From: Yoonia litorea
GTDB lineage: Bacteria; Pseudomonadota; Alphaproteobacteria; Rhodobacterales; Rhodobacteraceae
Length of the DNA stretch: 64,000 nucleotides
Reading direction: 5' to 3'
NCBI RefSeq assembly: GCF_900114675.1
Contig: NZ_FOZM01000001.1
Location: 868,001 to 932,000, forward strand
Position numbers and translations under genes: made by a program
Shown: in pieces, positions 36,065 to 44,243 of the stretch
Layout: every line of letters starts with the position of its first letter
Numbering within the stretch: the stretch's first letter is position 1
The notes under the pieces: generated by a model
The model's input: only the letters and a program-made list of their open reading frames with translations
Databases searched by the model: none
Told to the model about the DNA's origin: nothing

Positions 36065-36643
36065 ATGAAGAACCTTATTGCAACGACGGCGATTGCCGCA
36101 GCCACCTTTGCCGCACCTGCTTTCGCAACATCGCAAAGCTACGTGCTGGATTCCAGCCACAGCCAGATCGTCTTTTCATACGACCACCTCGGCTACTCGA
36201 CCACCTACGGTATGTTCTCCGGTTTCGAAGGCACGATCGACTTCAACCAGGAAGACCCTGCAGCCTCCAGCGTGTCTGTTTCTTTCCCGGTCCGCTCTAT
36301 GCTGACAGGCTGGGAAGCCCGCTTTGAGCATTTCATGTCCGGCGATTTCTTTGACGCCGCTGACGACGAGATGGTGACATTCACTTCAACCGCAATCGAA
36401 GTCACCGGTGAAGACACAGCCCTGATCACCGGCGATCTGACACTGAACGGCATCACCCAACCGGTCACTCTCGACGCCAAACTGAACCAGGTTGGTGATC
36501 ATCCGATGGAAGGTAAGCCTTGGGCAGGTTTTGATGCGACAACATCGATTCTGCGTTCAGACTTTGAAGTTGGCGCATTTGCACCATTTGTCAGCGACGA
36601 AGTCGATATCGTGATCTCGATCGAAGCAATGCAGGCTGGCTAA
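36065..36643 (+). CDS. YceI family periplasmic protein
   Basis: Exported lipocalin-like protein that in characterised relatives binds polyisoprenoid lipids. 192 residues with signal peptide MKNLIATTAIAAATFAAPAFA and the YceI core YVLDSSHSQIVFSYDHLGYSTTYG, FFDAADDEMVTFTST and a DVIVISIE-like end. GGAGACCCCC precedes the ATG. The converging gene encodes a second YceI domain fused to cytochrome b561, hinting at a shared role. Confidence 0.92.
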   Translation: MKNLIATTAIAAATFAAPAFATSQSYVLDSSHSQIVFSYDHLGYSTTYGMFSGFEGTIDFNQEDPAASSVSVSFPVRSMLTGWEARFEHFMSGDFFDAADDEMVTFTSTAIEVTGEDTALITGDLTLNGITQPVTLDAKLNQVGDHPMEGKPWAGFDATTSILRSDFEVGAFAPFVSDEVDIVISIEAMQAG

Positions 36644-36666
36644 GCCGCAATAAAACCAAAAAACCA

Positions 36667-36698
36667 AAAAAGGCCGCATCATCTGATGCGGCCTTTTT
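36667..36698. terminator. Bidirectional terminator between the two YceI genes
   Basis: GGCCGCATC / GATGCGGCC stem, 4-base loop, A run before and T5 after; serves yceI and the converging b561-YceI gene. Confidence 0.92.
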
Positions 36699-36720
36699 CG
36701 TTTGGGTGAACGGGGCGCGG

Positions 36721-37893
36721 TTACTCGGCCCGGCTTGCCGTCAACGTAATTGCGACGTCGACACCGAAGGCGAGGTTCGTTTCGTCATTCATGCTGTTGC
36801 CGATCTGGAAGTCACGCCGGTCAAGGCTGACAGCCCCCTGCATCGTCGCGATATCGCCGTTGATTGTCAGATCGAATGGCAGCACCACAGGGACAGAGGC
36901 TTCTTTGATTGTCAGTGTCCCGTCGGCCACATAGCCTGTTTCGCCTCTGACAATCTCGGCTGTAAACGTCGCCGTTGGAAAGCGTGCCGCATCGAAGAAA
37001 TCCGTCTCAAGCGCCTGGTTGGTGACCGAGCCAAGGGTCAGTGAGCCGATGGCGATTGTCGTCGTAACCTCACCGATGTCGTCCGTCGCGGTTTCATCAA
37101 ACCGAATCGCAGCGGTCCAATCCTCGAAGCGTCCTGTCACTGGGGCGTTGAATTGCGTGATCGTCAGCGCGATCTCACCATCCTGCACGGCCCAGTCTGA
37201 CGAGACTGCGGCCAGTGCGACGCGCTCGACGGTCGGCTTCGCCGTGTAGAGACCTGCCGCCGCCCCGGCGACTGTCACAACCAGATAGATACCGATAGCT
37301 GCTAGAGGCGCCGTCAAGGAACTGCGGTGGACCGCCGTTTCTCCGGTTTTTGCGCCGAACCACATCCGCTTGAGTGTCGCGTCTTTGTCGACAAGGTGAT
37401 GTTTGAGAGCACCGGCAAGATGCAGCAAGATCGCGCCGACCATGATCTTGCTCCATGCCCAGTGCAGCCCGGCAAAGAGTTTAGCGACGCCCTCATCTTT
37501 TGGCACAAGCGGGAGGTCCTGACTGATTGGCAACCAGATCGGCGCAAAGCCCGTGGTCGCTGCGTGATGGATCCACCCCGTCAGTGGCACCGCGACCAGC
37601 GAGATATAGAGCGTCCAATGCATCAGATCGGCAAGGAAGGTTTCCAGCTTGCGTTCAGGATGCAGCCCGCTGGGCTTTTTCTGTGTCAGCGCCCAGAGGA
37701 TCCGCGCCAGCGCGACCACAAAGACGATAACGCCCAGCGTTTTGTGGAGCGAGAACATCTGCGCTTTGAAAGCCAATTCAGCGTTGGTTTCATAGGGCAG
37801 GCGGTTTGCAATCGCGCCAAGAGGGATCACGGTCAGGATCAATAAGGCGGTCAGCCAGTGAAAGACCTTGGTTACGGTGCCGTAGGTGGTCAT
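36721..37893 (-). CDS. Cytochrome b561-YceI fusion protein
   Basis: A 390-residue fusion. Residues 1-180 are a four-helix cytochrome b561 of the bacterial CybB type, with haem-ligand histidines in VFHWLTALL, FSLHKTLGVIVF, LMHWTLYIS and LHLAGALKHH. A further membrane helix near 205-225 leads into a periplasmic YceI domain (about 235-390: DWAVQDGEIALTITQFNAPV and DFFDAARFPTATFTAE). The ATG at 37893 was chosen because MTTYGTVTKVFHW is the family opening. Joining a membrane b-haem module to a lipid-binding YceI domain suggests quinone or isoprenoid redox chemistry; inference only. Confidence 0.9.
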   Translation of the reverse strand: MTTYGTVTKVFHWLTALLILTVIPLGAIANRLPYETNAELAFKAQMFSLHKTLGVIVFVVALARILWALTQKKPSGLHPERKLETFLADLMHWTLYISLVAVPLTGWIHHAATTGFAPIWLPISQDLPLVPKDEGVAKLFAGLHWAWSKIMVGAILLHLAGALKHHLVDKDATLKRMWFGAKTGETAVHRSSLTAPLAAIGIYLVVTVAGAAAGLYTAKPTVERVALAAVSSDWAVQDGEIALTITQFNAPVTGRFEDWTAAIRFDETATDDIGEVTTTIAIGSLTLGSVTNQALETDFFDAARFPTATFTAEIVRGETGYVADGTLTIKEASVPVVLPFDLTINGDIATMQGAVSLDRRDFQIGNSMNDETNLAFGVDVAITLTASRAE

Positions 37894-38072
37894 GGGGTTC
37901 TCCGATCTGTCTATCTCCTGATGTAGCGCGCACAGAAACGCCTTCACAGAGGAAGAATTGTGCATCTGCGCTTTGATACTGTGCGCCAGAGGGCGGTGAT
38001 GGGATTGCTTGTGTCGTCAGGCGCAGCAAGGTAAGCCTTTGGGAAAAATCGGGAACAAGAGAGGGGCTGCAC

Positions 38073-39008
38073 ATGCGTGCGTTTGTTTTTCCGGGGCAGG
38101 GTGCCCAGACCATCGGCATGGGCAAGGCGCTGGCCGATGCATATCCGGCTGCAAAGGAAGTCTTCGACGAAGTTGATGAAGCCCTTGGCGAACCTCTGTC
38201 AAAACTGATCTGGGAAGGCGAGATCGAAGAATTGACGCTGACGGCCAACGCGCAACCGGCGCTCATGGCGACTTCGATGGCGGCGATGCGCGCCTTGGAA
38301 GCAGAAGGCGTCAGCATTGATGCCGCGTCATACGTGGCGGGCCATTCACTGGGCGAGTATTCGGCGCTTGCGGCGTCAGGTGCCCTGACGGTGACAGATA
38401 CCGCGCGCCTGCTGCGGACACGCGGTCGCGCGATGCAAGACGCCGTGCCCGTCGGCGAAGGCGCGATGGCCGCCATCCTTGGGCTGGACTTCGCCACAGT
38501 TCAGGATGTCGCCGCAGAGGCGGCCTCTGAAGGGATCTGTCAGGCTGCGAATGACAACGATCCCGCACAGGTTGTAGTCTCTGGCAGTCGCGTAGCAGTC
38601 GAAAGGGCCGTTGATATCGCCAAGGAAAAGGGCGCAAAGCGCGCTTTGTTGCTGCCGGTTTCGGCACCGTTCCATTGCGCGCTGATGGCGCCTGCCGCCG
38701 CAGTCATGGCCGAAGCGTTGTCTGAAGTGACAATCAACGCACCTGCGGTGCCTGTGGTGGCCAACGTTGTGGCGGAAGCTGTGACCGAGCCTGCGCAAAT
38801 CCGTGCGCTTCTGGTCGATCAGGTCACAGGGTCAGTGCGCTGGCGCGAAAGCGTGATGTGGATGGCAGCACAGGGCGTGACAGAGGTTTACGAAATCGGT
38901 GCCGGTAAGGCGCTGTCGGGAATGATCAAGCGGATTGATCGTGGCATCGCGACACAAGCTGTCGGGTCGCCTGACGATGTTGCGGCGGCTGTCGCGGCGT
39001 TGAAATAA
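38073..39008 (+). CDS. fabD: Malonyl-CoA:ACP transacylase FabD
   Basis: Loads malonyl groups onto ACP for fatty acid synthesis. 311 residues; FPGQGAQ near the N-terminus, nucleophile Ser92 in GHSLGEYSAL, and SAPFHCALM with the catalytic His. It leads the fab group and lies 18 bp before fabG, so the two are an operon. Confidence 0.97.
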   Translation: MRAFVFPGQGAQTIGMGKALADAYPAAKEVFDEVDEALGEPLSKLIWEGEIEELTLTANAQPALMATSMAAMRALEAEGVSIDAASYVAGHSLGEYSALAASGALTVTDTARLLRTRGRAMQDAVPVGEGAMAAILGLDFATVQDVAAEAASEGICQAANDNDPAQVVVSGSRVAVERAVDIAKEKGAKRALLLPVSAPFHCALMAPAAAVMAEALSEVTINAPAVPVVANVVAEAVTEPAQIRALLVDQVTGSVRWRESVMWMAAQGVTEVYEIGAGKALSGMIKRIDRGIATQAVGSPDDVAAAVAALK

Positions 39009-39026
39009 ATAAAGAAGGGTTTTGAA

Positions 39027-39764
39027 ATGTTTGATCTGAATGGAAAAAATGCCTTGATCACTGGTGCCTCTGGCGGGATCGGCGGCGCAATCGCGAAAGC
39101 CCTCTACGATGCTGGCGCAACAGTCGCTTTGTCCGGCACGCGGGTGGCACCACTTGAGGAGCTTGCGGCAAACCTTGGCGAGCGGGCCCATGTGCTGCCT
39201 TGCAACCTTTCAGACGCTGATGCTGTCAATGCGCTGCCAAAGCAGGCTGCGGAGGCGATGGGCTCTGTGGACATTCTGGTCAACAATGCCGGCATCACCC
39301 GCGACAACATCTTCATGCGGATGTCCGATGAAGAATGGGCCAGCGTTCTGGAGGTCAACCTGACCTCAACAATGCGGCTGTGCAAAGGTGTGATCCGCGG
39401 CATGATGAAGTCACGCTGGGGCCGCATCGTGAATATCTCTTCGGTCGTGGGGGCGACAGGCAATCCCGGACAGGCGAATTATGCGGCCTCGAAAGCGGGA
39501 ATGGTCGGCATGTCCAAATCCATCGCCTACGAAGTGGCAAGCCGTGGCATCACCGTCAATTGCGTGGCGCCGGGTTTCATCACAACGGCCATGACCGACA
39601 AGCTGACCGACGATCAGAAAGCCGGAATTCTGGGACAGGTGCCTGCGGGCCGGATGGGTGACGCAGAAGAGATTGCGGCGGCAGTTCTGTATCTCGCAAG
39701 CCCCGAAGCGGGCTACACCACTGGCACGACCTTGCACGTCAACGGCGGTATGGCCATGTTGTGA
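39027..39764 (+). CDS. fabG: 3-oxoacyl-ACP reductase FabG
   Basis: NADPH-dependent short-chain dehydrogenase of the fatty acid cycle. 245 residues; TGASGGIGGAI cofactor motif (12-22), NNAG (86-89), catalytic Ser139, Tyr152 and Lys156 (NYAASKAG), and C-terminal TGTTLHVNGGMAML. Directly follows fabD. Confidence 0.97.
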   Translation: MFDLNGKNALITGASGGIGGAIAKALYDAGATVALSGTRVAPLEELAANLGERAHVLPCNLSDADAVNALPKQAAEAMGSVDILVNNAGITRDNIFMRMSDEEWASVLEVNLTSTMRLCKGVIRGMMKSRWGRIVNISSVVGATGNPGQANYAASKAGMVGMSKSIAYEVASRGITVNCVAPGFITTAMTDKLTDDQKAGILGQVPAGRMGDAEEIAAAVLYLASPEAGYTTGTTLHVNGGMAML

Positions 39765-39940
39765 CGCATCTGAACTGGGATGGCTGAAAGCGTTTGCCTA
39801 TGAAAGAATCTCTGCTATAGGCCTCGCAGATTTGCAAATAGCGCTTCGTGACCTTACGTCACTTCGCAGTTTGTGAAGAAACGTTGGGCGCAAGCCCAGG
39901 GAACAACGGGCGTCAGCCCAGAAAGATATGAGGATTTGAT

Positions 39941-40174
39941 ATGAGCGACGTAGCAGACCGCGTACGCAAGATCGTTGTAGAGCATCTTGGTGTTGAAGAA
40001 GACAAAGTGACGGAATCTGCGTCCTTTATTGACGATCTGGGCGCAGACAGCCTCGACACCGTTGAGCTGGTCATGGCTTTTGAAGAAGAATTCGGCATCG
40101 AAATTCCTGACGATGCAGCAGAGACAATCCAGACTTTCGGCGATGCCGTAAAGTTTATCGAGGGCGCGAAGTAA
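39941..40174 (+). CDS. acpP: Acyl carrier protein
   Basis: 77-residue acidic carrier. The phosphopantetheine site is Ser37 in [11 protein letters not shown]. It carries the acyl chain for the fab enzymes and may supply the acyl-ACP used by LuxI. A 176 bp gap after fabG implies its own promoter; a strong terminator follows. Confidence 0.98.
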   Translation: MSDVADRVRKIVVEHLGVEEDKVTESASFIDDLGADSLDTVELVMAFEEEFGIEIPDDAAETIQTFGDAVKFIEGAK

Positions 40175-40193
40175 GCGACCCGCGACCGGTTTC

Positions 40194-40228
40194 AAAACGG
40201 CGTCCTGATCCTTCAGGGCGCCGTTTTT
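40194..40228. terminator. Bidirectional terminator after acpP, inside the PilZ-like gene end
   Basis: AAAACGGCG / CGCCGTTTTT outer stem with CCTGA / TCAGG inside. Its right arm covers the last codons and stop of the converging PilZ-like gene (stop at 40213-40215). Confidence 0.9.
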
Positions 40229-41163
40229 CTTTTGCGGCTTGTGACACTTGCAGCAATGATGGCGGACACCTCAACCAGTCCGATCGCGCGACTGAATTGC
40301 AGACCGCTGTAGTGTTGATTGCTCCAGACAACCTGTGATGCGGTCCACTGGTCATCTATCGTGATCTCGATGCTGTCGCCGACGTTCAGCATGTGGTCCT
40401 TTGCCCGTTCAAGCTTTGCCCCGAAGCAATTGATGTCGAGAATGCGCCCCTCAAAGGTGCTCTTCTCATCGCGGTAGGTGGTCCCGTAATAGGTGTTGTG
40501 GCGTTTGGCCCGCCTGCGCCTGAGCACAAGCCAGCGTCTGACCAGGGGGGTGCCCAAGGCGACTGCGGCGATAACGGCGATAAGGATCAGGATATTGCGG
40601 GGCGCGATCACCTCTGCGCCGATGTTGCGCAGGTTCTCGGCCACTTCTGCCATGTCCTCTTCGTCCGTGTTGGTGGTGTGCTGTGATGTGGACCTTGCGG
40701 CGGTGCGTGCGGCGCTATCAATGCTGATTTGCGCGTCAGTGCAGCGCAAGTCCCGCAGATGTGTTTCCATCTTGCCAAGGGTGCGCCGTGCCGCACTGTC
40801 GAAGTAGCGCCTGACGCTGTTGGGATCATCAAGGCTGACGCCTGTCAGCATCGTGCGTGTTTGCGCCAGAAAGCGCCTGACATCCGCGCCGCGCCCGGCA
40901 AGCGTTGATCCGCCGACTGCTGTCTGAACCTCGCTGGGGGTCAAACGGTGCGTCATCGCGCGCAACTGCCGGATGTCGGTCGCAAAGAGGCCTGTGTCAG
41001 GGTTTGCAGCAAGCCTTGTCTGGATTGTGTGCAGCTTGTCGAGCTGGTCGATGATCGCACAATCTGCCACTGCCTTGGGGGCGGCCCAAACAAGGCTGAG
41101 GCCAAAGAGACCGATCAAGAATTTTTGCCACATCAGAACGTTGCCTTGCATGTCGGCTGACAT
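40213..41163 (-). CDS. Membrane-anchored PilZ-like protein
   Basis: A 316-residue protein with an N-terminal signal sequence (MWQKFLIGLFGLSLVWAAPKAVA), a helical periplasmic region (30-200), a membrane helix (IAVIAAVALGTPLVRRWLVL, about 208-228) and a cytoplasmic PilZ-like domain. The PilZ signature appears as RRRAKRH followed by ILDINCFGAKLE; the second box is DxNxxG rather than D/NxSxxG, so c-di-GMP binding is uncertain. Its topology suggests signal crossing between periplasm and PilZ domain. Sits between acpP and fabF on the other strand. Confidence 0.72.
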   Translation of the reverse strand: MSADMQGNVLMWQKFLIGLFGLSLVWAAPKAVADCAIIDQLDKLHTIQTRLAANPDTGLFATDIRQLRAMTHRLTPSEVQTAVGGSTLAGRGADVRRFLAQTRTMLTGVSLDDPNSVRRYFDSAARRTLGKMETHLRDLRCTDAQISIDSAARTAARSTSQHTTNTDEEDMAEVAENLRNIGAEVIAPRNILILIAVIAAVALGTPLVRRWLVLRRRRAKRHNTYYGTTYRDEKSTFEGRILDINCFGAKLERAKDHMLNVGDSIEITIDDQWTASQVVWSNQHYSGLQFSRAIGLVEVSAIIAASVTSRKRKTAP

Positions 41164-41293
41164 TTAGGCCCACGCGCTTAACGCGAGGTGAAAACTCTTG
41201 CCGAGTTGCGGGGACAATGGTTGGCCGCTCTTGCCCCTTGTGGTCTGGCTGGGCTATCAGTGCGTCAAATTTGCCAAGAGGTGAGGGCTGGAT

Positions 41294-42553
41294 ATGCGGC
41301 GTGTGGTTGTAACGGGATTGGGGCTGGTCACGCCTCTTGCTGACGGTGTTGAGGAAAGCTGGTCGCGGATACTGGACGGCCAGTCCGGGGCTGGTCCGAT
41401 CGCCGGCTTCGATGCCAGCAAACTGACCACACAATATGCCTGCGAAGTGCCTTTGGGAGATGGCACTGACGGCACATTCAACGCCGACAAATATATGGAC
41501 GCCAAGGAGCGGCGCAAAGTCGATACATTCATCCTTTTTGGTATGGCCGCAGCACAGCAGGCGATCGAGGATGCAGGCTGGCAGCCCGAGGAAACCGAAG
41601 CGCTTGAGCGCACCGGCGTCCTGATCGGGTCCGGCATCGGCGGTCTGAACTCGATTTCCAATACAGCCGTGATGATGGCCGAGAAGGGCCCGCGCCGCGT
41701 GTCGCCGTTCTTTGTTCCGGGGGCGTTGATCAACCTGATTTCGGGTCAGGTGTCGATCAGATACGGGTTTAAAGGGCCGAACCACTCGGTCGTTACAGCC
41801 TGTTCCACCGGCGCGCATGCAATCGGCGATGCGTCGCGTCTGATCCAGTATGGTGATGCGGATGTGATGATCGCAGGCGGAGCAGAAGCCGCGATCTGCG
41901 AGCTTGGCATTGCGGGCTTTAACGCATGCAAGGCGCTCAGCACACAACACAACGACAATCCCTCAATTGCCAGCCGTCCATGGGACGAAGACCGCGATGG
42001 TTTCGTTATGGGTGAGGGTGCTGGCATTGTCGTTCTTGAGGAATACGAGCACGCCAAGGCGCGTGGTGCGAAGATTTATGCCGAAGTGTTGGGCTATGGG
42101 TTGAGTGGCGATGCACACCACATCACTGCGCCGCCGCCAGACCATGAAGGCGCAGAGCGCGCGATGCGGAACGCTTGCCGGAACGCAAAGATTACGCCGG
42201 ATCAGATCAATTACGTGAACGCCCATGGCACATCGACCATGGCTGACACCATCGAACTGGGTGCGGTCGAGCGTCTGGTTGGGGATGCGGCCTCAAAGTT
42301 GAAGATGTCTTCGACCAAATCGGCAACAGGGCATCTTCTGGGGGCCGCTGGTGCGATTGAGGCGATCTTCTCGATCCTTGCGATCCGCGATCAGGTCGCG
42401 CCACCGACGATCAACCTTGATAAGCCAGCCGTTGAGACTGCGGTTGATCTTTGCGCCAATGAAAAGCGTCCTGCCGAGATCAATATCGCACTTTCCAACT
42501 CCTTCGGCTTTGGCGGGACGAACGCCAGTGTGATCTTCGGGAAAGTCACCTGA
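41294..42553 (+). CDS. fabF: 3-oxoacyl-ACP synthase II FabF
   Basis: Elongating condensing enzyme of fatty acid synthesis, 419 residues. Catalytic Cys170 lies in VTACSTGAHAIGDA; His residues are in NAHGTSTMADTIE and KSATGHLLGAAGA. GGFGGTNAS-like end (FGFGGTNASVIFG) is typical. mltG starts inside its stop (TGATG). Confidence 0.97.
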   Translation: MRRVVVTGLGLVTPLADGVEESWSRILDGQSGAGPIAGFDASKLTTQYACEVPLGDGTDGTFNADKYMDAKERRKVDTFILFGMAAAQQAIEDAGWQPEETEALERTGVLIGSGIGGLNSISNTAVMMAEKGPRRVSPFFVPGALINLISGQVSIRYGFKGPNHSVVTACSTGAHAIGDASRLIQYGDADVMIAGGAEAAICELGIAGFNACKALSTQHNDNPSIASRPWDEDRDGFVMGEGAGIVVLEEYEHAKARGAKIYAEVLGYGLSGDAHHITAPPPDHEGAERAMRNACRNAKITPDQINYVNAHGTSTMADTIELGAVERLVGDAASKLKMSSTKSATGHLLGAAGAIEAIFSILAIRDQVAPPTINLDKPAVETAVDLCANEKRPAEINIALSNSFGFGGTNASVIFGKVT

Positions 42554-43710
42554 TGTGGCGGCATATCGCGGCGAATGCACTGACATTACTGACGCTTGGC
42601 CTTTTCCTTCTGGGTGGGCTGATTGCGTGGGGCTCGCGTGAGTATCGCGCGCCGGGACCTTTGGCGGAGGCGATCTGCCTTGAGGTTCCGATGGGTGGCA
42701 GCATGTCCGGTGTGGCCAATGATCTGATGGATCAGGGGGCGATCGGGTCGACCTTTATCTTTGAAGTCGGCGCAGATTACGAAGAAAAATCCTCAGAGCT
42801 GAAATTCGGCCGTTACCGCGTGCCGGAAGCGGCATCGATGCAGGAGATCGTCGATATCGTGACCCGCGGTGGTCGCAGCACCTGCGGGGCAGAAGTGATT
42901 TACCGCGTCGGTATCAATCGCACGATTGTCGATGTGCGTGAACTGGATCCGGCGACCAACCGCTTTGAGGAAATTGCATCGTTCATCATCAATGAGGAAG
43001 ACGCGCCGTCAGAATATGTTGCCTTGAAAGAGGAGGGCACGGCGTCGTTCCGTCTGGTGATTGCCGAAGGTGCTACAAGTTGGCAAATCGCCAATGCCTT
43101 GGGTCAGCTTGATATTCTGCAGGCTGACGTGCGTGATGCGCCGCCAGAAGGGTCGTTGGCCCCGCGCGATTATGACGTTGAGGTCGGGGACACAGTGTCA
43201 TCCGTGCTGAGACGGATGGCCGAGGTGCAGGAAGAGATCCTTGATGCCGCCTGGCAGAACCGGGCCGATGATCTGCCGATTGAGACACCAGAAGAAGCGC
43301 TGATTCTGGCATCCATCATTGAAAAGGAAACCAGCGTTCCGGAAGAGCGCCGTCAGGTCGCCAGTGTCTTTGTGAACCGTTTGAACCGCGGCATGCGCCT
43401 GCAAACCGACCCCACGGTGATCTATGGCATCACCGAAGGTGAGGGCGTTCTGGGGCGCGGCTTACGGCAAAGTGAGCTTCGCGCTGCAACCCCTTGGAAT
43501 ACATATGTGATCGAGGGTTTGCCACCGACACCAATTGCGAACCCGGGACAGGCGGCCATTGAGGCTGCGGTTAATCCTGACACCACGGACTACATCTTCT
43601 TTGTGGCTGATGGCACAGGTGGCCATGCGTTTGCGACCAATCTTGAAGATCACAACCGCAACGTGGCGCGCTGGCGCGAGATTGAGGCCCAGCAAAACGA
43701 CGACGGCTGA
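42553..43710 (+). CDS. mltG: Endolytic murein transglycosylase MltG
   Basis: Membrane-anchored enzyme that cuts growing glycan strands and limits chain length. 385 residues: an N-terminal helix (about 8-24), LysM-like region, then the YceG domain with catalytic Glu in ILASIIEKETSVPEER and the motif LQTDPTVIYGI. Coupled to fabF. A terminator follows before the GTA genes, so it ends this unit. Confidence 0.95.
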   Translation: MWRHIAANALTLLTLGLFLLGGLIAWGSREYRAPGPLAEAICLEVPMGGSMSGVANDLMDQGAIGSTFIFEVGADYEEKSSELKFGRYRVPEAASMQEIVDIVTRGGRSTCGAEVIYRVGINRTIVDVRELDPATNRFEEIASFIINEEDAPSEYVALKEEGTASFRLVIAEGATSWQIANALGQLDILQADVRDAPPEGSLAPRDYDVEVGDTVSSVLRRMAEVQEEILDAAWQNRADDLPIETPEEALILASIIEKETSVPEERRQVASVFVNRLNRGMRLQTDPTVIYGITEGEGVLGRGLRQSELRAATPWNTYVIEGLPPTPIANPGQAAIEAAVNPDTTDYIFFVADGTGGHAFATNLEDHNRNVARWREIEAQQNDDG

Positions 43711-43733
43711 GACGAAAACGTAAACAGTCTGTG

Positions 43734-43766
43734 AAAGGCCCGCACGGTGAGAACCGGCGGGCCTTT
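43734..43766 (+). terminator. Terminator between mltG and the GTA cluster
   Basis: 10 bp stem AAAGGCCCGC / GCGGGCCTTT with a 13-base loop, 24 bp after mltG. It insulates GTA genes from upstream transcription. Confidence 0.85.
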
Positions 43767-43862
43767 GACTTTTGCGTTGTTTTTCAGTATGTTGGATGGG
43801 CTAGATTTCGGGATGTCCTGAAACTCACCTGTGGGCGGAAGACCCCTAACAGGCAGACTACC

Positions 43863-44243
43863 ATGACAGAGAAAGACAGAAGCGCAGCACCGGCTGCGCA
43901 GGATGCGGCCATGCGTTTGGCCGAAATCAACAAGCTGTTTCACGCAATCAGGCAAACCCTTGAAGAGATGCTGGAACAACTGCGCGCAGGTGAGGGCACC
44001 AAGCCTGCGGACGTTTTGAAAAAGATCGGAGAACTACAGACAGCGCACATCAAAGTCCTTGAACAGGAGAAGGCCTATCATGACTCACTTGGACAAAAAG
44101 ATGGGCCTGAGGCCCTCGACTTTGACGCCATCCGTGCTGAGATCGGGCGCAGGCTTGATCGCATCCGTGCCGTGCAAGACGCGGACGATGTTTCTGGAGA
44201 AATTGCATTCCGATCACACCGCAGCCCTCCCGTATCTTTTTGA
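43863..44243 (+). CDS. GTA gene g1, small terminase
   Basis: 126 residues, helical and charged, matching GTA g1, identified in Rhodobacter as the small terminase. A central coiled-coil-like region (MRLAEINKLFHAIRQTLEEMLEQL) probably oligomerises; the C-terminus (DFDAIRAEIGRRLDRIR) probably contacts the large terminase. The ATG at 43863 is weakly served by AGG; an upstream in-frame GTG at 43731 lies in the mltG terminator and is rejected. It overlaps g2 by about 56 bp. Called mainly by position and length. Confidence 0.82.
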   Translation: MTEKDRSAAPAAQDAAMRLAEINKLFHAIRQTLEEMLEQLRAGEGTKPADVLKKIGELQTAHIKVLEQEKAYHDSLGQKDGPEALDFDAIRAEIGRRLDRIRAVQDADDVSGEIAFRSHRSPPVSF

